A DNA stretch of 64,000 bases from Rhizobium rhizoryzae (GCF_011046895.1 NZ_CP049250.1:1896501-1960500), one strand, 5' to 3'. Shown: positions 26,074-35,867, counted from the stretch's first letter. The notes: generated by a model from the sequence alone, not told the origin. Numbers and translations: made by a program.

Positions 26074-27189
26074 ATGAAGTATCCTCTTCTATCTGGAATT
26101 GCTTTTTCTGCCATCGTGGCGATGGGCGGCTCTGCCTGGGCCGACGTCGTGGTCGGTGTGGGTGCCCCTCTGACCGGTCCCAATGCCGCTTTCGGTGCAC
26201 AGATCCAGAAGGGTGCTGAACAGGCTGCGGCGGACATCAACGCTGCTGGCGGCATCAACGGCGAGAAGATCAAGATCGTTCTCGGTGATGACGTGTCCGA
26301 CCCGAAGCAGGGCGTTTCGGTTGCCAACAAGTTCGTGGCCGATGGCGTGAAGTTCGTGGTGGGCCACTTCAATTCGTCGGTCTCCATCCCGGCAGCTGAA
26401 GTCTATGCCGAAAACGGCATCCTGCAGGTAACGCCTTCTTCCACAAACCCGAAGTATACCGAGCGCGGCCTGTGGAACACGTTCCGCACCTGCGGCCGTG
26501 ACGACCAGCAGGGCGAAGTGGCTGGCAAGTACATTGCCGAGAAGTTCAAGAGCGCGAAGGTCGCGGTCGTTCACGACAAGACGACCTATGGTCAGGGTCT
26601 TGCCGACGAGACCAAGAAGGCCATGAACAAGCTGGGCGTGAAGGAAGCCATCTACGAAGGCATCACGGTTGGCGACAAGGACTTCTCTGCACTCGTCTCG
26701 AAGATGAAGGCAGCGGGCGTTGGCGTCGTTTACTATGGCGGCCTGCACACGGAAGCCGGTCTCCTGATGCGCCAGATGGCGGACCAGGGCCTGAAGGCTC
26801 CTCTGATGTCGGGCGATGGCATCACCTCGAACGAGCTTGCCTCGATTGCAGGTGACGCAGTCAACGGCACGCTGATGACGTTCCCGCCGGATCCGCGCAC
26901 GAACCCGAATGCAAAGGACCTCGTCGAGAAGTTCCGCAAGGCTGGCTTCGAGCCGGAAGCCTACACGCTGTATTCCTATGCAGCACTTCAGATCATCGCC
27001 GACGCTGCCAAGGCTGCGAAGACGAACGATCCGCAGAAGGTTGCCGAGACAATGAAGTCGAAGGGCCCGTTCAAGACGGTGATCGGCGATATCGGTTTCG
27101 ACAAGAAGGGTGACATCACGCGTCCTGACTATGTCATGTACGAGTGGAAGAAGGGCCCGGACGGCAAGTATTCCTACTTCCAGATGTAA
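26074..27189 (+). CDS. livK: Branched-chain amino acid-binding protein (LivK/BraC type), copy 1
   Basis: 371 residues, periplasmic. Signal peptide ([23 protein letters not shown]) then a type-I binding fold: [20 protein letters not shown], then the hinge and pocket region ([58 protein letters not shown]). It captures leucine, isoleucine, valine or other aliphatic amino acids for LivHMGF. The ATG at 26074 has GGGAGAAA upstream. A near-identical paralogue lies at 29541. The 3' hairpin that ends copy 2 is present here but without its T-run. Confidence 0.95.
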   Translation: MKYPLLSGIAFSAIVAMGGSAWADVVVGVGAPLTGPNAAFGAQIQKGAEQAAADINAAGGINGEKIKIVLGDDVSDPKQGVSVANKFVADGVKFVVGHFNSSVSIPAAEVYAENGILQVTPSSTNPKYTERGLWNTFRTCGRDDQQGEVAGKYIAEKFKSAKVAVVHDKTTYGQGLADETKKAMNKLGVKEAIYEGITVGDKDFSALVSKMKAAGVGVVYYGGLHTEAGLLMRQMADQGLKAPLMSGDGITSNELASIAGDAVNGTLMTFPPDPRTNPNAKDLVEKFRKAGFEPEAYTLYSYAALQIIADAAKAAKTNDPQKVAETMKSKGPFKTVIGDIGFDKKGDITRPDYVMYEWKKGPDGKYSYFQM

Positions 27190-27484
27190 GACATCATCGG
27201 CGGTTCATCCGTCCATGGGAAAGGGTCGGCATGCGCCGGCCCTCAGACTGCGGACAATCTTGCCCATCATACGCGACGTCATTCTCGGCCTTGCGCCGAG
27301 AACCGACTGCGATCCAACAAAATCAGGCGGGTGTCGATGCTCGGGCCTGTTGGTTCAAGGCCAAGCATAGCGGCATGTGGAATGAAGGTTGGTCAACAGC
27401 TGTGGCTCTTGATAGCCGAACCACGGTGCCTTCAGACATTTGTTCCCGTCCGGCGCGCTCAACTTGCGACCATCGGTGTAAAGC
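27190..27484. other. Intergenic region after livK copy 1 with a disarmed terminator hairpin
   Basis: The first 54 bases (to 27243) are identical to the region after livK copy 2 and include the stem 27221-27230 / 27233-27242. Identity stops exactly where copy 2 continues with its T-run, so this hairpin should terminate poorly. The remaining 240 bases contain no gene or other signal that I can see. Confidence 0.6.
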
Positions 27485-28030
27485 TCAGGTTTTTCCGATA
27501 TGGGCCTCCACGAAATCCGCTCGGAAGGCTATGCCGTTGCGCGGCAGTTCGATCAGTCTGTAGCCAAGTTTCGGATAAAACGCACACAAGCGTTCATATT
27601 CCGCCACAGCAGCATACAGATCATGTTTTCGCTGAGCGTCATTGACGTAGATCTCCGGCCAAGGTGGTGTCATGAAAACCACCGGCTGATATCGGTGCTG
27701 CGCACACAGGGCCAGAACGCGATCTTCTTCATTTTTGCCGGGTGACGTGTGCAGCAAGGCGCATGCGGCGTCGATCAATCCGCGGTCGAAGAAAACGACA
27801 CTCTCAGCCGATCGGTTCTCCTCTAGATCTCTGAGCGAAAGTGCGATTGCCCGGCGTGCGAATGCGGCGGGATTTGACCAGGGCAATGCTGCTCCGTCGC
27901 CAGCTTGTTCTTTCGCTACGATCCGTCTTCCGGGTTCAGGGACAATGGAATGGCCGCGTTGCCCCAGTTCTGCAAGCAGTGAGGACTTACCGCCGCCTGA
28001 GCAGCCTGAAATGACGTGAAAGTGCGGCAT
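27485..28030 (-). CDS. P-loop ATPase (AAA_28-like), function unknown
   Basis: 181 residues. Walker A is GCSGGGKSSL near residue 10 (HFHVISGCSGGGKSSLLAEL). A Walker B-like strand ends in VVFFDRGLIDAACAL, and VVFMTPPWPEIYVNDAQRKH resembles the lid region of AAA_28 proteins, which look like nucleoside or small-molecule kinases of the NadR/thymidylate kinase fold. The start at 28030 (MPHFHVISG) is the natural one for the fold. It stands alone between livK copy 1 and cheD, both minus-strand genes here possibly forming a pair with cheD (199-base gap). Substrate unknown. Confidence 0.82.
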   Translation of the reverse strand: MPHFHVISGCSGGGKSSLLAELGQRGHSIVPEPGRRIVAKEQAGDGAALPWSNPAAFARRAIALSLRDLEENRSAESVVFFDRGLIDAACALLHTSPGKNEEDRVLALCAQHRYQPVVFMTPPWPEIYVNDAQRKHDLYAAVAEYERLCAFYPKLGYRLIELPRNGIAFRADFVEAHIGKT

Positions 28031-28229
28031 CTGGACGGGTTCTCCTTCGGCACGAGGTCTATTGCTGCGGAACAGCAGGCGCCTGATATTCAGACGCAAT
28101 TTTCAGATTGCTCCGGTTTCGCGCGCCGATTCGCACACTGGGATCGCAATGGAGCCGTGGGATCGATCGAAGTCGAACCGCCCGGGCAATTCCTCACTGT
28201 GCTTCCCTGTGATTGCTGGCCAGAAGGCC

Positions 28230-28763
28230 TCAGGCGGATTTTCGCGACAGGCTGATCACCGTGCGGCGCGAGGCCGAGAATGCGGGCGAATCGCGTGTTT
28301 CGCGTACTTTGGTGCGTCCGCTGGCTGGATGAAAATTGACCCAGCGCGCCACTTGGCCGCCAAGGCTCGATTCGATGAGTTTCAATCCGTTGGCGTTCAC
28401 AAAGGCCAGCGCGAAGTCCGCATTCAGCACGCCTGGTTCGTAGGAACCGTCATTGCGTGCGCGCCCGCCGAAAAGCTTGACCATCAACCTTTCCCGCTGA
28501 GCCCCTCTGCGGCAGAGGTTGCTGAGAAGTCCCGGCATGGCCACGTCTCCATAGCGATACCTTTGCTCTTGAGGCGCGCGCTCACCGCCGATCGGCAGGA
28601 CGAAATGGTTGATGCCGCCGATCCCCGCGACCGGATCATAGATGCATGCGCAAACACATGAGCCCAGAACGGTGCTGAAATAGGTGCCCTCCGTGGAAGA
28701 GACGGCGTATTGTCCGCTGAGGACATGCACGATTTTGTAGCCACCATCATCCTGCGCAAACAC
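28230..28763 (-). CDS. cheD: Chemoreceptor glutamine deamidase CheD
   Basis: 177 residues. CheD deamidates glutamines in chemoreceptors to make methylation sites, and often interacts with CheC or CheY. The active-site set is visible: the Thr and Cys of YFSTVLGSCVCACIYD and the His of GGINHFVLPIG. The usual C-terminal motif FHPASGRTKVRETRDSPAF is present. Start is a GTG at 28763 (MFAQDDGG). It is away from any che operon in this window, though a chemoreceptor lies at 7804-9630. The N-terminus is short compared with some homologues. Confidence 0.92.
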   Translation of the reverse strand: MFAQDDGGYKIVHVLSGQYAVSSTEGTYFSTVLGSCVCACIYDPVAGIGGINHFVLPIGGERAPQEQRYRYGDVAMPGLLSNLCRRGAQRERLMVKLFGGRARNDGSYEPGVLNADFALAFVNANGLKLIESSLGGQVARWVNFHPASGRTKVRETRDSPAFSASRRTVISLSRKSA

Positions 28764-29540
28764 TGTTATGCCTCTCGGATCCCTTGGGCCACTCGCTCCG
28801 GATAACGCGGTGCTCGCCTGACTTACCGCGCTCCATTCTACGTGGTAGAGCGTTAAATCGCCATGATAACTTAAGGTTTCATGATCTGTGTGGTTGCAAT
28901 TTTCAGAGCATGGTCAACGAAAATTAAAGCTCTTCCACGAGCCGGAACGGGCTCCGGCGGACGGTTGTCGTCGTGTCGTTCGCCCTCAATCTGTAGTTTC
29001 TGTTTATACCTAAGTATGACTCTATTTTGGTAGCGGAATGCGATCAACGACAGGCTGAATTCCTCACGATGAATCAGATGGCGCTGCCGGGGTCATTTCC
29101 GTTTCATTCAACGCCCGTTCAATGGTTTTCAACAGCGTTCAAATTAAGCTGTGAATCAGCTCAATTATAATCATTGTGAATGTGTTCTGATTCTCGGATG
29201 GATCGTCTCAAGGCTGGCGGTCATTGGCGGATTGCGCTCTGCAAGATCATGAAAAATCTATGTTTTCATATGCAGCCTGCGCGTAATTTCATCATCTTGC
29301 CTAGTTTGTTGTCGTTGTCTTTGCGGAATCGAGCTGCAGAATTTTTGAAACGAATGCATCAATCATACTGATGCATCCTATGCGGGAATCGCTAAATTAA
29401 CTCTCTAGCAAGAGTAAGAATTGACATGGCATTGCTTTCCGCTCCAGAGTGCGCGCCGGGGAAACTGTTACCTGCGCAAGGAAAGTGGGGCTTGCGAAGG
29501 TTTTTTATTCGACCCGCTAAATAAAACTGGGAGTACAAGA
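28764..29540. other. Long intergenic region before livK copy 2
   Basis: 777 bases with no convincing gene. A 63-codon open frame at 29180-29371 has no homology that I recognise and lacks a good ribosome-binding site. The last 200 bases are AT-rich, and TTGACA at 29421-29426 could be a -35 element for livK copy 2, although I cannot match a -10 with confidence. GGGAG lies 9 bases before the livK ATG. Confidence 0.5.
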
Positions 29541-30656
29541 ATGAAGAAGTCTCTTCTTTCGGCAGTCGCGCTGACTGCAGTTGTCGCCTTCGGCGGCTCT
29601 GCGTGGGCCGACATTTTGGTGGGCGTTGGCGGTCCGCTGACAGGCCCGAATGCTGCCTTTGGCGCGCAGTTGCAGAAGGGCGCTGAACAGGCTGCGGCAG
29701 ACATCAACGCTGCTGGCGGCATCAACGGCGAGAAGATCAAGATCGTTCTCGGTGATGACGTGTCCGACCCGAAGCAGGGCGTTTCGGTTGCCAACAAGTT
29801 CGTGGCCGATGGCGTGAAGTTCGTGGTGGGTCACTTCAATTCGGCGGTTTCCATTCCGACGGCTGAAGTCTATGCCGAAAACGGCATCCTGCAGGTAACG
29901 CCTGCCTCCACCAACCCGAAGTTCACCGAGCGCGGCCTGTGGAACACCTTCCGCACCTGCGGCCGTGACGACCAGCAGGGCGAAGTGGCTGGCAAGTACA
30001 TTGCCGAGAAGTTCAAGAGCGCGAAGGTCGCGGTCGTTCACGACAAGACGACCTATGGTCAGGGTCTTGCCGACGAGACCAAGAAGGCCATGAACAAGCT
30101 GGGCGTGAAGGAAGCCATCTACGAAGGCATCACGGTTGGCGACAAGGACTTCTCTGCACTCGTCTCGAAGATGAAGGCAGCGGGCGTTGGCGTCGTTTAC
30201 TACGGTGGTCTGCACACCGAAGCTGGTCTCCTGATGCGCCAGATGGCGGACCAGGGCCTGAAGGCTCCTCTGATGTCGGGCGATGGCATCACCTCGAACG
30301 AGCTTGCCTCGATTGCAGGTGACGCAGTCAACGGCACGCTGATGACGTTCCCGCCGGATCCGCGCACGAACCCGAATGCAAAGGACCTCGTCGAGAAGTT
30401 CCGCAAGGCTGGCTTCGAGCCGGAAGCCTACACGCTGTATTCCTATGCAGCACTTCAGATCATCGCCGACGCTGCCAAGGCTGCGAAGACGAACGATCCG
30501 CAGAAGGTTGCCGAGACAATGAAGTCGAAGGGCCCGTTCAAGACGGTGATCGGCGATATCGGTTTCGACAAGAAGGGTGACATCACGCGTCCTGACTATG
30601 TCATGTACGAGTGGAAGAAGGGCCCGGACGGCAAGTATTCCTACTTCCAGATGTAA
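29541..30656 (+). CDS. livK: Branched-chain amino acid-binding protein (LivK/BraC type), copy 2
   Basis: 371 residues, the paralogue of copy 1 at 26074, with no length change between the two. The signal peptide ([23 protein letters not shown]) and the first 45 codons differ clearly. From about codon 48 the DNA is almost identical. Mature-protein differences are few and sit near the N-terminus: I/V, G/A, L/I, and S/A plus A/T in [11 protein letters not shown]. It stands alone with its own promoter region and a strong terminator, so it may be expressed independently of livHMGF and feed the same permease with a slightly different ligand preference. That preference is inference. Confidence 0.94.
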   Translation: MKKSLLSAVALTAVVAFGGSAWADILVGVGGPLTGPNAAFGAQLQKGAEQAAADINAAGGINGEKIKIVLGDDVSDPKQGVSVANKFVADGVKFVVGHFNSAVSIPTAEVYAENGILQVTPASTNPKFTERGLWNTFRTCGRDDQQGEVAGKYIAEKFKSAKVAVVHDKTTYGQGLADETKKAMNKLGVKEAIYEGITVGDKDFSALVSKMKAAGVGVVYYGGLHTEAGLLMRQMADQGLKAPLMSGDGITSNELASIAGDAVNGTLMTFPPDPRTNPNAKDLVEKFRKAGFEPEAYTLYSYAALQIIADAAKAAKTNDPQKVAETMKSKGPFKTVIGDIGFDKKGDITRPDYVMYEWKKGPDGKYSYFQM

Positions 30657-30687
30657 GACATCATCGGCGGTTCATCCGTCCATGGGA

Positions 30688-30718
30688 AAGGGTCGGCATG
30701 CGCCGGCCCTTTTTTGTT
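30688..30718 (+). terminator. Terminator of livK copy 2
   Basis: AAGGGTCGGC (30688-30697) pairs with GCCGGCCCTT (30702-30711), with one G-U pair, and is followed by six T residues. Confidence 0.88.
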
Positions 30719-30842
30719 GTGTAAATGTTGGCTAAGGCTGCAAAAGCTTGAAAGTTGTTGGCACTTTGCGCAAGATTTGTCGGAGACGAGCGTGTCGCGA
30801 TCTTTCGGATTTGCTCCTGATGCTTTCTCTCTTTATTTTATC

Positions 30843-30887
30843 GCATGTCGTTGTCGCAAAACCGCTGCACACTTTTGCGCGGCATGC
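30843..30887. repeat. Palindromic intergenic repeat, GCATG...CATGC type
   Basis: The two arms read GCATGTCGTTGTCGCAAAA and TTTTGCGCGGCATGC around a short centre. The unit resembles an intergenic palindrome I associate with many rhizobial genomes. It lies just upstream of the lipoprotein gene at 30911, where it could form a leader hairpin. Confidence 0.6.
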
Positions 30888-30910
30888 TTTAACGGATGAA
30901 GGGTCTTATC

Positions 30911-31522
30911 ATGCGTTTCAGGCTTGCCGCTTTTGTTTTGCTGGTTGTCTTGGCCGGGTGCTCGCAGGTGACGGAAAAGGCCGAGGGCATGGCCAACCGG
31001 TCTTTCACCAGCTATGCGCTCGGAAAACCCTATGCTCAGGTTGCCAGCCTCGGAACTTCGCCGATGGACAGGCTGGCCGGAGACGACCGCGCGACCTTTG
31101 GCCCGATGATCGGCGCCACACCGCTTTCAAATGGCCAGATGATCTATCGCCACATTGCCTCTGCAGCACGGACCGAGCGCGGGGCAGACTTTGGCGGTCT
31201 GGTCTCCAGCTCTTCCGTCACGAGCAACAACCGCCTGTCGTATTTTCTCGTTGGACAAGACGGAATCGTGAAAGATTGGGCCACAGGGTCCGTGCCCGGC
31301 GATGCGACCAGTTGCATGCGCTATATCGGCGGTATCATCCAGCAATGCGCGGACATGGCCCAGCAGCAAACCTCGCTTGCCATTTACGATTCCAAGGTGC
31401 TGACGAAAGACAATCAACCGATATCCGTCTGGGGCCAGCCGGCGAATGTAGCGGCAAATCAACAGGCTGGCGGTCCGACTGCCTCGCAGCCACGAGCACC
31501 TACGCGAGCACCCAGGGGCTGA
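30911..31522 (+). CDS. Small lipoprotein, function unknown
   Basis: 203 residues. The signal peptide ends in a clear lipobox, VLAGC, near residue 18 (FRLAAFVLLVVLAGCSQV), so the mature protein is lipid-anchored in the envelope. The rest is a single small domain with two cysteines (CMRYIGGIIQQC) that could form a disulfide, and a Pro/Ala/Gln-rich disordered tail. I recognise no family. The start at 30911 is supported by AAGGG upstream. An ATG at 30896 would add five residues. It is convergent with the response-regulator gene, with 45 bases between the stops. Confidence 0.78.
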   Translation: MRFRLAAFVLLVVLAGCSQVTEKAEGMANRSFTSYALGKPYAQVASLGTSPMDRLAGDDRATFGPMIGATPLSNGQMIYRHIASAARTERGADFGGLVSSSSVTSNNRLSYFLVGQDGIVKDWATGSVPGDATSCMRYIGGIIQQCADMAQQQTSLAIYDSKVLTKDNQPISVWGQPANVAANQQAGGPTASQPRAPTRAPRG

Positions 31523-31567
31523 TCGGATCGCTGATCCGGTCTGGCCGTGCGGTCATCGTAGCAGCGA

Positions 31568-32491
31568 TCACATTTCATGCAGCACATTGGCGGCCTTGAC
31601 GGCTGCCGATGCGCGATTCTCAACACCCAGCTTTACGTAGATCTGTTCCAGGTGCTTGTTGACGGTGCGGGCGGAGAGGCCGAGAATATCGCCAATGTCC
31701 TTGTTGGACTTTCCCTTGGCAATCCAGAGCAGCACTTCCGCTTCGCGCTGGGTCACGGGGAAGTGCTGGCGCAGAACGTCATCTTCGGCGCGGTTGCTGA
31801 GTGCACTCACACGAATGAGATACTCGTCCGGGCCGATGGCGCCGAGGAACGAAAACTGCAGGGTGGTCGCGGCTTGCGCATCGACGGCGAAGGTCACCTC
31901 GCGTGGAAAGCCCGGTCTGTCGCGATCGGTCATCCAGGTCGAGATTTTCCGTGTAGCCTGGTCCAGACCGTCATCCTGACCGAAGGCTGTATTGATGAGC
32001 CGCGTCGCTTGTGGTGTCGACCAATGCAGAGCGCCGTTGCCGCGCACTGCCAGAAGATGGCGACCTGCCGCATCCAGCGCCACGCGCGCACTCTGGGCTG
32101 AGCGGGCATTGGACAAATGAACGCGGATGCGGGCGCGCAGTTCATCGATGTTGATGGGTTTGGTGAGGTAATCGACACCGCCGCTTTCCAGCGCGTTGAC
32201 CACATGCTCGGTCTCGGTCAGCCCTGTCATGAAGATGACCGGCACCTGTGAAAAGGCGGGATTGGCCTTCAGCCTGCGGCAGGTTTCGAACCCATCCATG
32301 CCGGGCATCACGGCATCGAGCAGAATGAGATCCGGGGTGATGCGGTCGACAATGCTGATGGCGAATTGGCCAGACGTTGCAATCAGCACCGAGAAGCCTG
32401 ACTGTTCGAGTGCTTCCGTCAGAAAGCCGAGCGCATCCGGACTGTCATCCACCAGAAGAACAATTTCTCTGGGTGCGGCGTTTTCAGCCAT
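31568..32491 (-). CDS. LuxR-type response regulator paired with the NCS1-kinase
   Basis: 307 residues. The receiver (1-125) has Asp15/16 (LLVDDSPD), phospho-acceptor in LILLDAVMPGMDGFE, switch Thr in VIFMTGL, and Lys in YLTKPINIDEL. A middle region of about 100 residues of unknown fold follows, then a LuxR helix-turn-helix (245-305: TQREAEVLLWIAKGKSNKDI, LGLSARTVNKHLEQIYVKLG). Its start overlaps the stop of the giant kinase by 8 bases, so the two form a translationally coupled pair. It is the likely output of that kinase, and its targets probably include nearby nitrogen genes, which is inferred. Confidence 0.9.
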   Translation of the reverse strand: MAENAAPREIVLLVDDSPDALGFLTEALEQSGFSVLIATSGQFAISIVDRITPDLILLDAVMPGMDGFETCRRLKANPAFSQVPVIFMTGLTETEHVVNALESGGVDYLTKPINIDELRARIRVHLSNARSAQSARVALDAAGRHLLAVRGNGALHWSTPQATRLINTAFGQDDGLDQATRKISTWMTDRDRPGFPREVTFAVDAQAATTLQFSFLGAIGPDEYLIRVSALSNRAEDDVLRQHFPVTQREAEVLLWIAKGKSNKDIGDILGLSARTVNKHLEQIYVKLGVENRASAAVKAANVLHEM

Positions 32492-35400
32492 CCTGCGGCA
32501 TCCTTTCCTCGCGGAACTGTCTCAGGAACGTCATCAGTCCGGCCATATCGAAACTTTGAATATAGTGCCGGGCCGCTTCCGTAAAGGCGCGGTGCTCGGG
32601 TGAGGCTGCGAGATCGCCAAGCTTCGTTTCAAGCCCCCGAATATAGCCTATTTCCGCCAGTTGGATGAGGTCGTCTATATGGCTTGCGCCTGGGCTTTTA
32701 ACCGGGGCGGGGCCTTCCCGTTCCTGTAGCGCTTCGCCCTCATAGATCCAGGTCAGGCCAAGATGCTGGGCCAGCTTGTCGGAAAGCTGGCGGATATCCA
32801 CCGGCTTTGAGATGGCGTCACTGTGGCCATCCCCCTTGCGGATGCTGGAGGCGCCATCGCCGATATTGGCCGAGAGCATGATGATCGGCGCGGTCTGACC
32901 GTCCTCGCGCAGGCGTTCCACCAGTTGCCAGCCGTTCATGCCCGGCATGAGGATGTCCACCAGGAAGAGGTCGGGTTTCGCAGCCGCAATCAGGGTCAGG
33001 CATTCGGGTGCGCCACCGGCGGTCAGGACCACGAAATCGAGCGGCTTCAGCACTTCTCGCATCAGGTCGCGATGATCCTCATTGTCATCGACCACCACGA
33101 CGGTGCGGCGCGGACCCGTGTAGCCGATGATCTTCTTCTCCGGTGCGGGCATGATTGTCGGGCGGTTGACCGCCGAGAGCAGAAGGCGGACCCGGAAACT
33201 GGAGCCGACATCCTTTTCGCTGGTAACGGAAATCTCGCCGCCCATGGTGTTGGTGAGAAGCCGGGTAATGGTGAGGCCGAGACCAAGCCCCGGCATTGGC
33301 CGGATACTTTCTGCCTCACCGCGCTGGAAGGGTTCGTAGATGCGGGCGAGATCCTTTTCCGCGATGCCGCGGCCGGTATCCTCGACAGTGAAGGTGGCAA
33401 CCTGGCTGCGATAGGTGATGTTGAAACGCACCGTTCCACGATCGGTGAACTTTATGGCGTTCGAGAGCAGGTTTACCAGAATCTGGCGCAGGCGCTTTTC
33501 GTCGGTGCGCACATAGGTGGGCAGGGCCGGGGTGCGGTCGTGCTCGAAGTTCAGGCCCTTCGCCTGCGCCTGCGGGCGGAACATGTCGACGATCTGATCG
33601 AGAAAATCCTGGATATTGATTTCGTTGGAATAGACCTGCAGCCGGCCCGCTTCGATCTTCGATATATCGAGCAGTCCGTCGATCAGGCCGGAGAGGTGAT
33701 CGGCGGAGCGGCGGATGACCTTGATTGCGGACTGGCGCGGTGCGGGAATGGTCTCGTCCCGTTCGAGAAGCTGTGCGTAGCCCAATACGGCGTTGAGCGG
33801 CGTGCGAAGCTCGTGACTGAGGCCCACGACGTAGCGGCTCTTGGCGCGGTTGGCGGCCTCTGCCACTTCCTTTGCCTGCTGGAGCGCGGCATCCGTCTTG
33901 CGGTGGGCCGCGATTTCCTTGAGCAGCAGCGTATTCTGTCGCGAGCTTTCCTCCTCCGCCACGACGCGGCTGTCATGGGCCAGAACATAGAACCAGGAGA
34001 CGATGCCGGCGATGATAGCGAAGACGAAGAAGACGATCAGCGTGGTGCCGTAGATCACTTCGGCATTGGCAGGTGTTGCCTCGCCCACCTGATAGGCGAT
34101 CATGAAGAGAATGGCACCCATGGCCGAGATCGACAGGATGGAGGTGAGTGCGTAGCGCCCCAGACGCGTCATCAGTCGTTCGACGATACGGTCCGACAAC
34201 ATGGTGCGCGCCACGCTGCCGATCTGCGCTTTCATCTGGGCTTTCGGCTTGCACATGTCGTGACATCGGCTGTCCAGTGAGCAACAGAGCGAGCAGATGG
34301 GGGCCGCATAGGCAGGACACCAGGCCATGTCCTCAGGCTCGAAGGGATGTTCGCAGATCGAGCAGGTGATGGAGGTCGCGTTTTTCCAGGCGTGGCGAGG
34401 CTTTCGCGCGAGATAGTAGCGACCTTTCGTACCCCAGGCGATCAGGGGCGAGAGAAGGAAGGCCGAGAGCGTGAGGTAGGTGGAGAGGGAGGCCGCAATG
34501 TTTCCGAACAGGCCGAAATGGGCGGCAAGGGCGATGCCAGCCGAACCGAGCATGGCGCCGAGCCCGACCGGGTTCAGATCGTAAAGATGGGCGCGCTTGA
34601 ATTCGATACCCGGCGGAGACAGGCCGAGCGGCTTGTTGATGGCCAGATCAGCAGAGATGGTGCAGAGCCATGACATGGCGATGATGGAGAAGATGCCGAG
34701 CGTCGCCTCCAGCAGCCGGTAGATGCCGAGTTCCATCAGCAGCAGCGCGATGGCGACGTTGAACACCAGCCAGACGACTCGGCCCGGGTGGCTGTGGGTG
34801 AGGCGGGAGAAGAAATTGGACCAGGCCAGAGAGCCAGCATAGGCGTTCATAACGTTGATCTTCAACTGCGACACCACGACGAAAGCGGCCATCAGGAGAA
34901 GGGCGGCTGTCTCGTTCGGGATCATGTAGCCGAAGGCCGCAAGATACATATGGGCCGGATCGGCGGCCTCGTGTGCGGGAACCGCGGTCGACAGGGTCAG
35001 AACCGCCAGAAAGCTTCCCGCCAGAAGCTTTGGTACACCAAGGACCACCCAGCCCGGACCGGCCAGAAACACGGCCAGCCGATGGCGCCATTTCTTCTGT
35101 CCCTCTGCGGGCAGAAAGCGCAGGAAATCCACCTGTTCGCCAATCTGGGGCATGAGTGCAAGGATGACGGCGGAGGCTGCGCCGAATTCCAGAAGATCGA
35201 AGGGGGCGGGTCCGCCAAAGCCGGTATTCGAATGGCCGATGCCCGCAAAGGCCCGCCACAGCTCGATCTTCTCCCAATCCATGAAGGCGATGAAAACAAA
35301 AGGCAGGACGTTCAGCACAATCCAGAAGGGTTGGGTCGCCAGCTGGAAGCGCGAGATGAGTTGCACGCCATAAATGACGAGGGGGATGACGACGACCGAA

Positions 35401-35867
35401 CTGATGATATAGCCGAGCCAGAGCGGAATGCCGAAGGCAAGGTTAAGCGCCCCCGTCATGATGGATGCCTCGATGGCAAACAGCATGAAGGTGAAACTCG
35501 CATAGATCAGCGAGGTGATGGTCGAGCCGATATAGCCGAAGCTTGCGCCGCGCGTCAAAAGGTCGATATCGACGCCATGGCGAATGGCGTAGCGGCTGAT
35601 TGGCAGACCAACCGCGAGCATGAGCACCGCAGCCACCAGAATCGCAAAAAAGGCATTCGTTGTGCCGTAGGAGAGCGTGATGGCTCCCCCGATTGCTTCC
35701 AGCGCAAGAAATGAAATGGCGCCTATCGCCGTTTGCGAAATCCGGCTGGATGAAAACCGACGCGCGCTCTTGGCGGTGAAACGCAGGGCATAATCTTCCA
35801 GCGTCTGGTTCGCGACCCAACGGTTGTAATCTCGGCGGATGGGGATAATGCGTTGCCGCGCTGCCAT
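32484..35867 (-). CDS. Hybrid histidine kinase with NCS1 permease sensor domain
   Basis: 1127 residues. Residues 1-490 form a complete NCS1/purine-cytosine-permease-like transporter with about 12 hydrophobic segments (for example QTAIGAISFLALEAIGGAIT and the unwound-helix region GEQVDFLRFLP). Next is a Cys-rich segment with eight cysteines between 502 and 539 (TCSICEHPFE, WCPAY, CSLCCS, CHDMC), suited to binding a metal. Two further helices at about 575-630 precede a coiled coil, the dimerisation His685 (GLSHELRTPLNAV), a HATPase with NLLSNAIKF, DTGRGI and GLGLGLTI, and a receiver with VVVVDDNEDHRDLM and LVDILMPGMNG. It probably senses a nucleobase, ureide or related solute while, or instead of, transporting it. 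No separate transporter lies upstream. Confidence 0.88.
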   Translation of the reverse strand: MAARQRIIPIRRDYNRWVANQTLEDYALRFTAKSARRFSSSRISQTAIGAISFLALEAIGGAITLSYGTTNAFFAILVAAVLMLAVGLPISRYAIRHGVDIDLLTRGASFGYIGSTITSLIYASFTFMLFAIEASIMTGALNLAFGIPLWLGYIISSVVVIPLVIYGVQLISRFQLATQPFWIVLNVLPFVFIAFMDWEKIELWRAFAGIGHSNTGFGGPAPFDLLEFGAASAVILALMPQIGEQVDFLRFLPAEGQKKWRHRLAVFLAGPGWVVLGVPKLLAGSFLAVLTLSTAVPAHEAADPAHMYLAAFGYMIPNETAALLLMAAFVVVSQLKINVMNAYAGSLAWSNFFSRLTHSHPGRVVWLVFNVAIALLLMELGIYRLLEATLGIFSIIAMSWLCTISADLAINKPLGLSPPGIEFKRAHLYDLNPVGLGAMLGSAGIALAAHFGLFGNIAASLSTYLTLSAFLLSPLIAWGTKGRYYLARKPRHAWKNATSITCSICEHPFEPEDMAWCPAYAAPICSLCCSLDSRCHDMCKPKAQMKAQIGSVARTMLSDRIVERLMTRLGRYALTSILSISAMGAILFMIAYQVGEATPANAEVIYGTTLIVFFVFAIIAGIVSWFYVLAHDSRVVAEEESSRQNTLLLKEIAAHRKTDAALQQAKEVAEAANRAKSRYVVGLSHELRTPLNAVLGYAQLLERDETIPAPRQSAIKVIRRSADHLSGLIDGLLDISKIEAGRLQVYSNEINIQDFLDQIVDMFRPQAQAKGLNFEHDRTPALPTYVRTDEKRLRQILVNLLSNAIKFTDRGTVRFNITYRSQVATFTVEDTGRGIAEKDLARIYEPFQRGEAESIRPMPGLGLGLTITRLLTNTMGGEISVTSEKDVGSSFRVRLLLSAVNRPTIMPAPEKKIIGYTGPRRTVVVVDDNEDHRDLMREVLKPLDFVVLTAGGAPECLTLIAAAKPDLFLVDILMPGMNGWQLVERLREDGQTAPIIMLSANIGDGASSIRKGDGHSDAISKPVDIRQLSDKLAQHLGLTWIYEGEALQEREGPAPVKSPGASHIDDLIQLAEIGYIRGLETKLGDLAASPEHRAFTEAARHYIQSFDMAGLMTFLRQFREERMPQDG

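Noticed and set aside
29180..29371. A 63-codon open frame before livK copy 2.
   Set aside because: No ribosome-binding site, no recognisable domain, and codon use unlike its neighbours.
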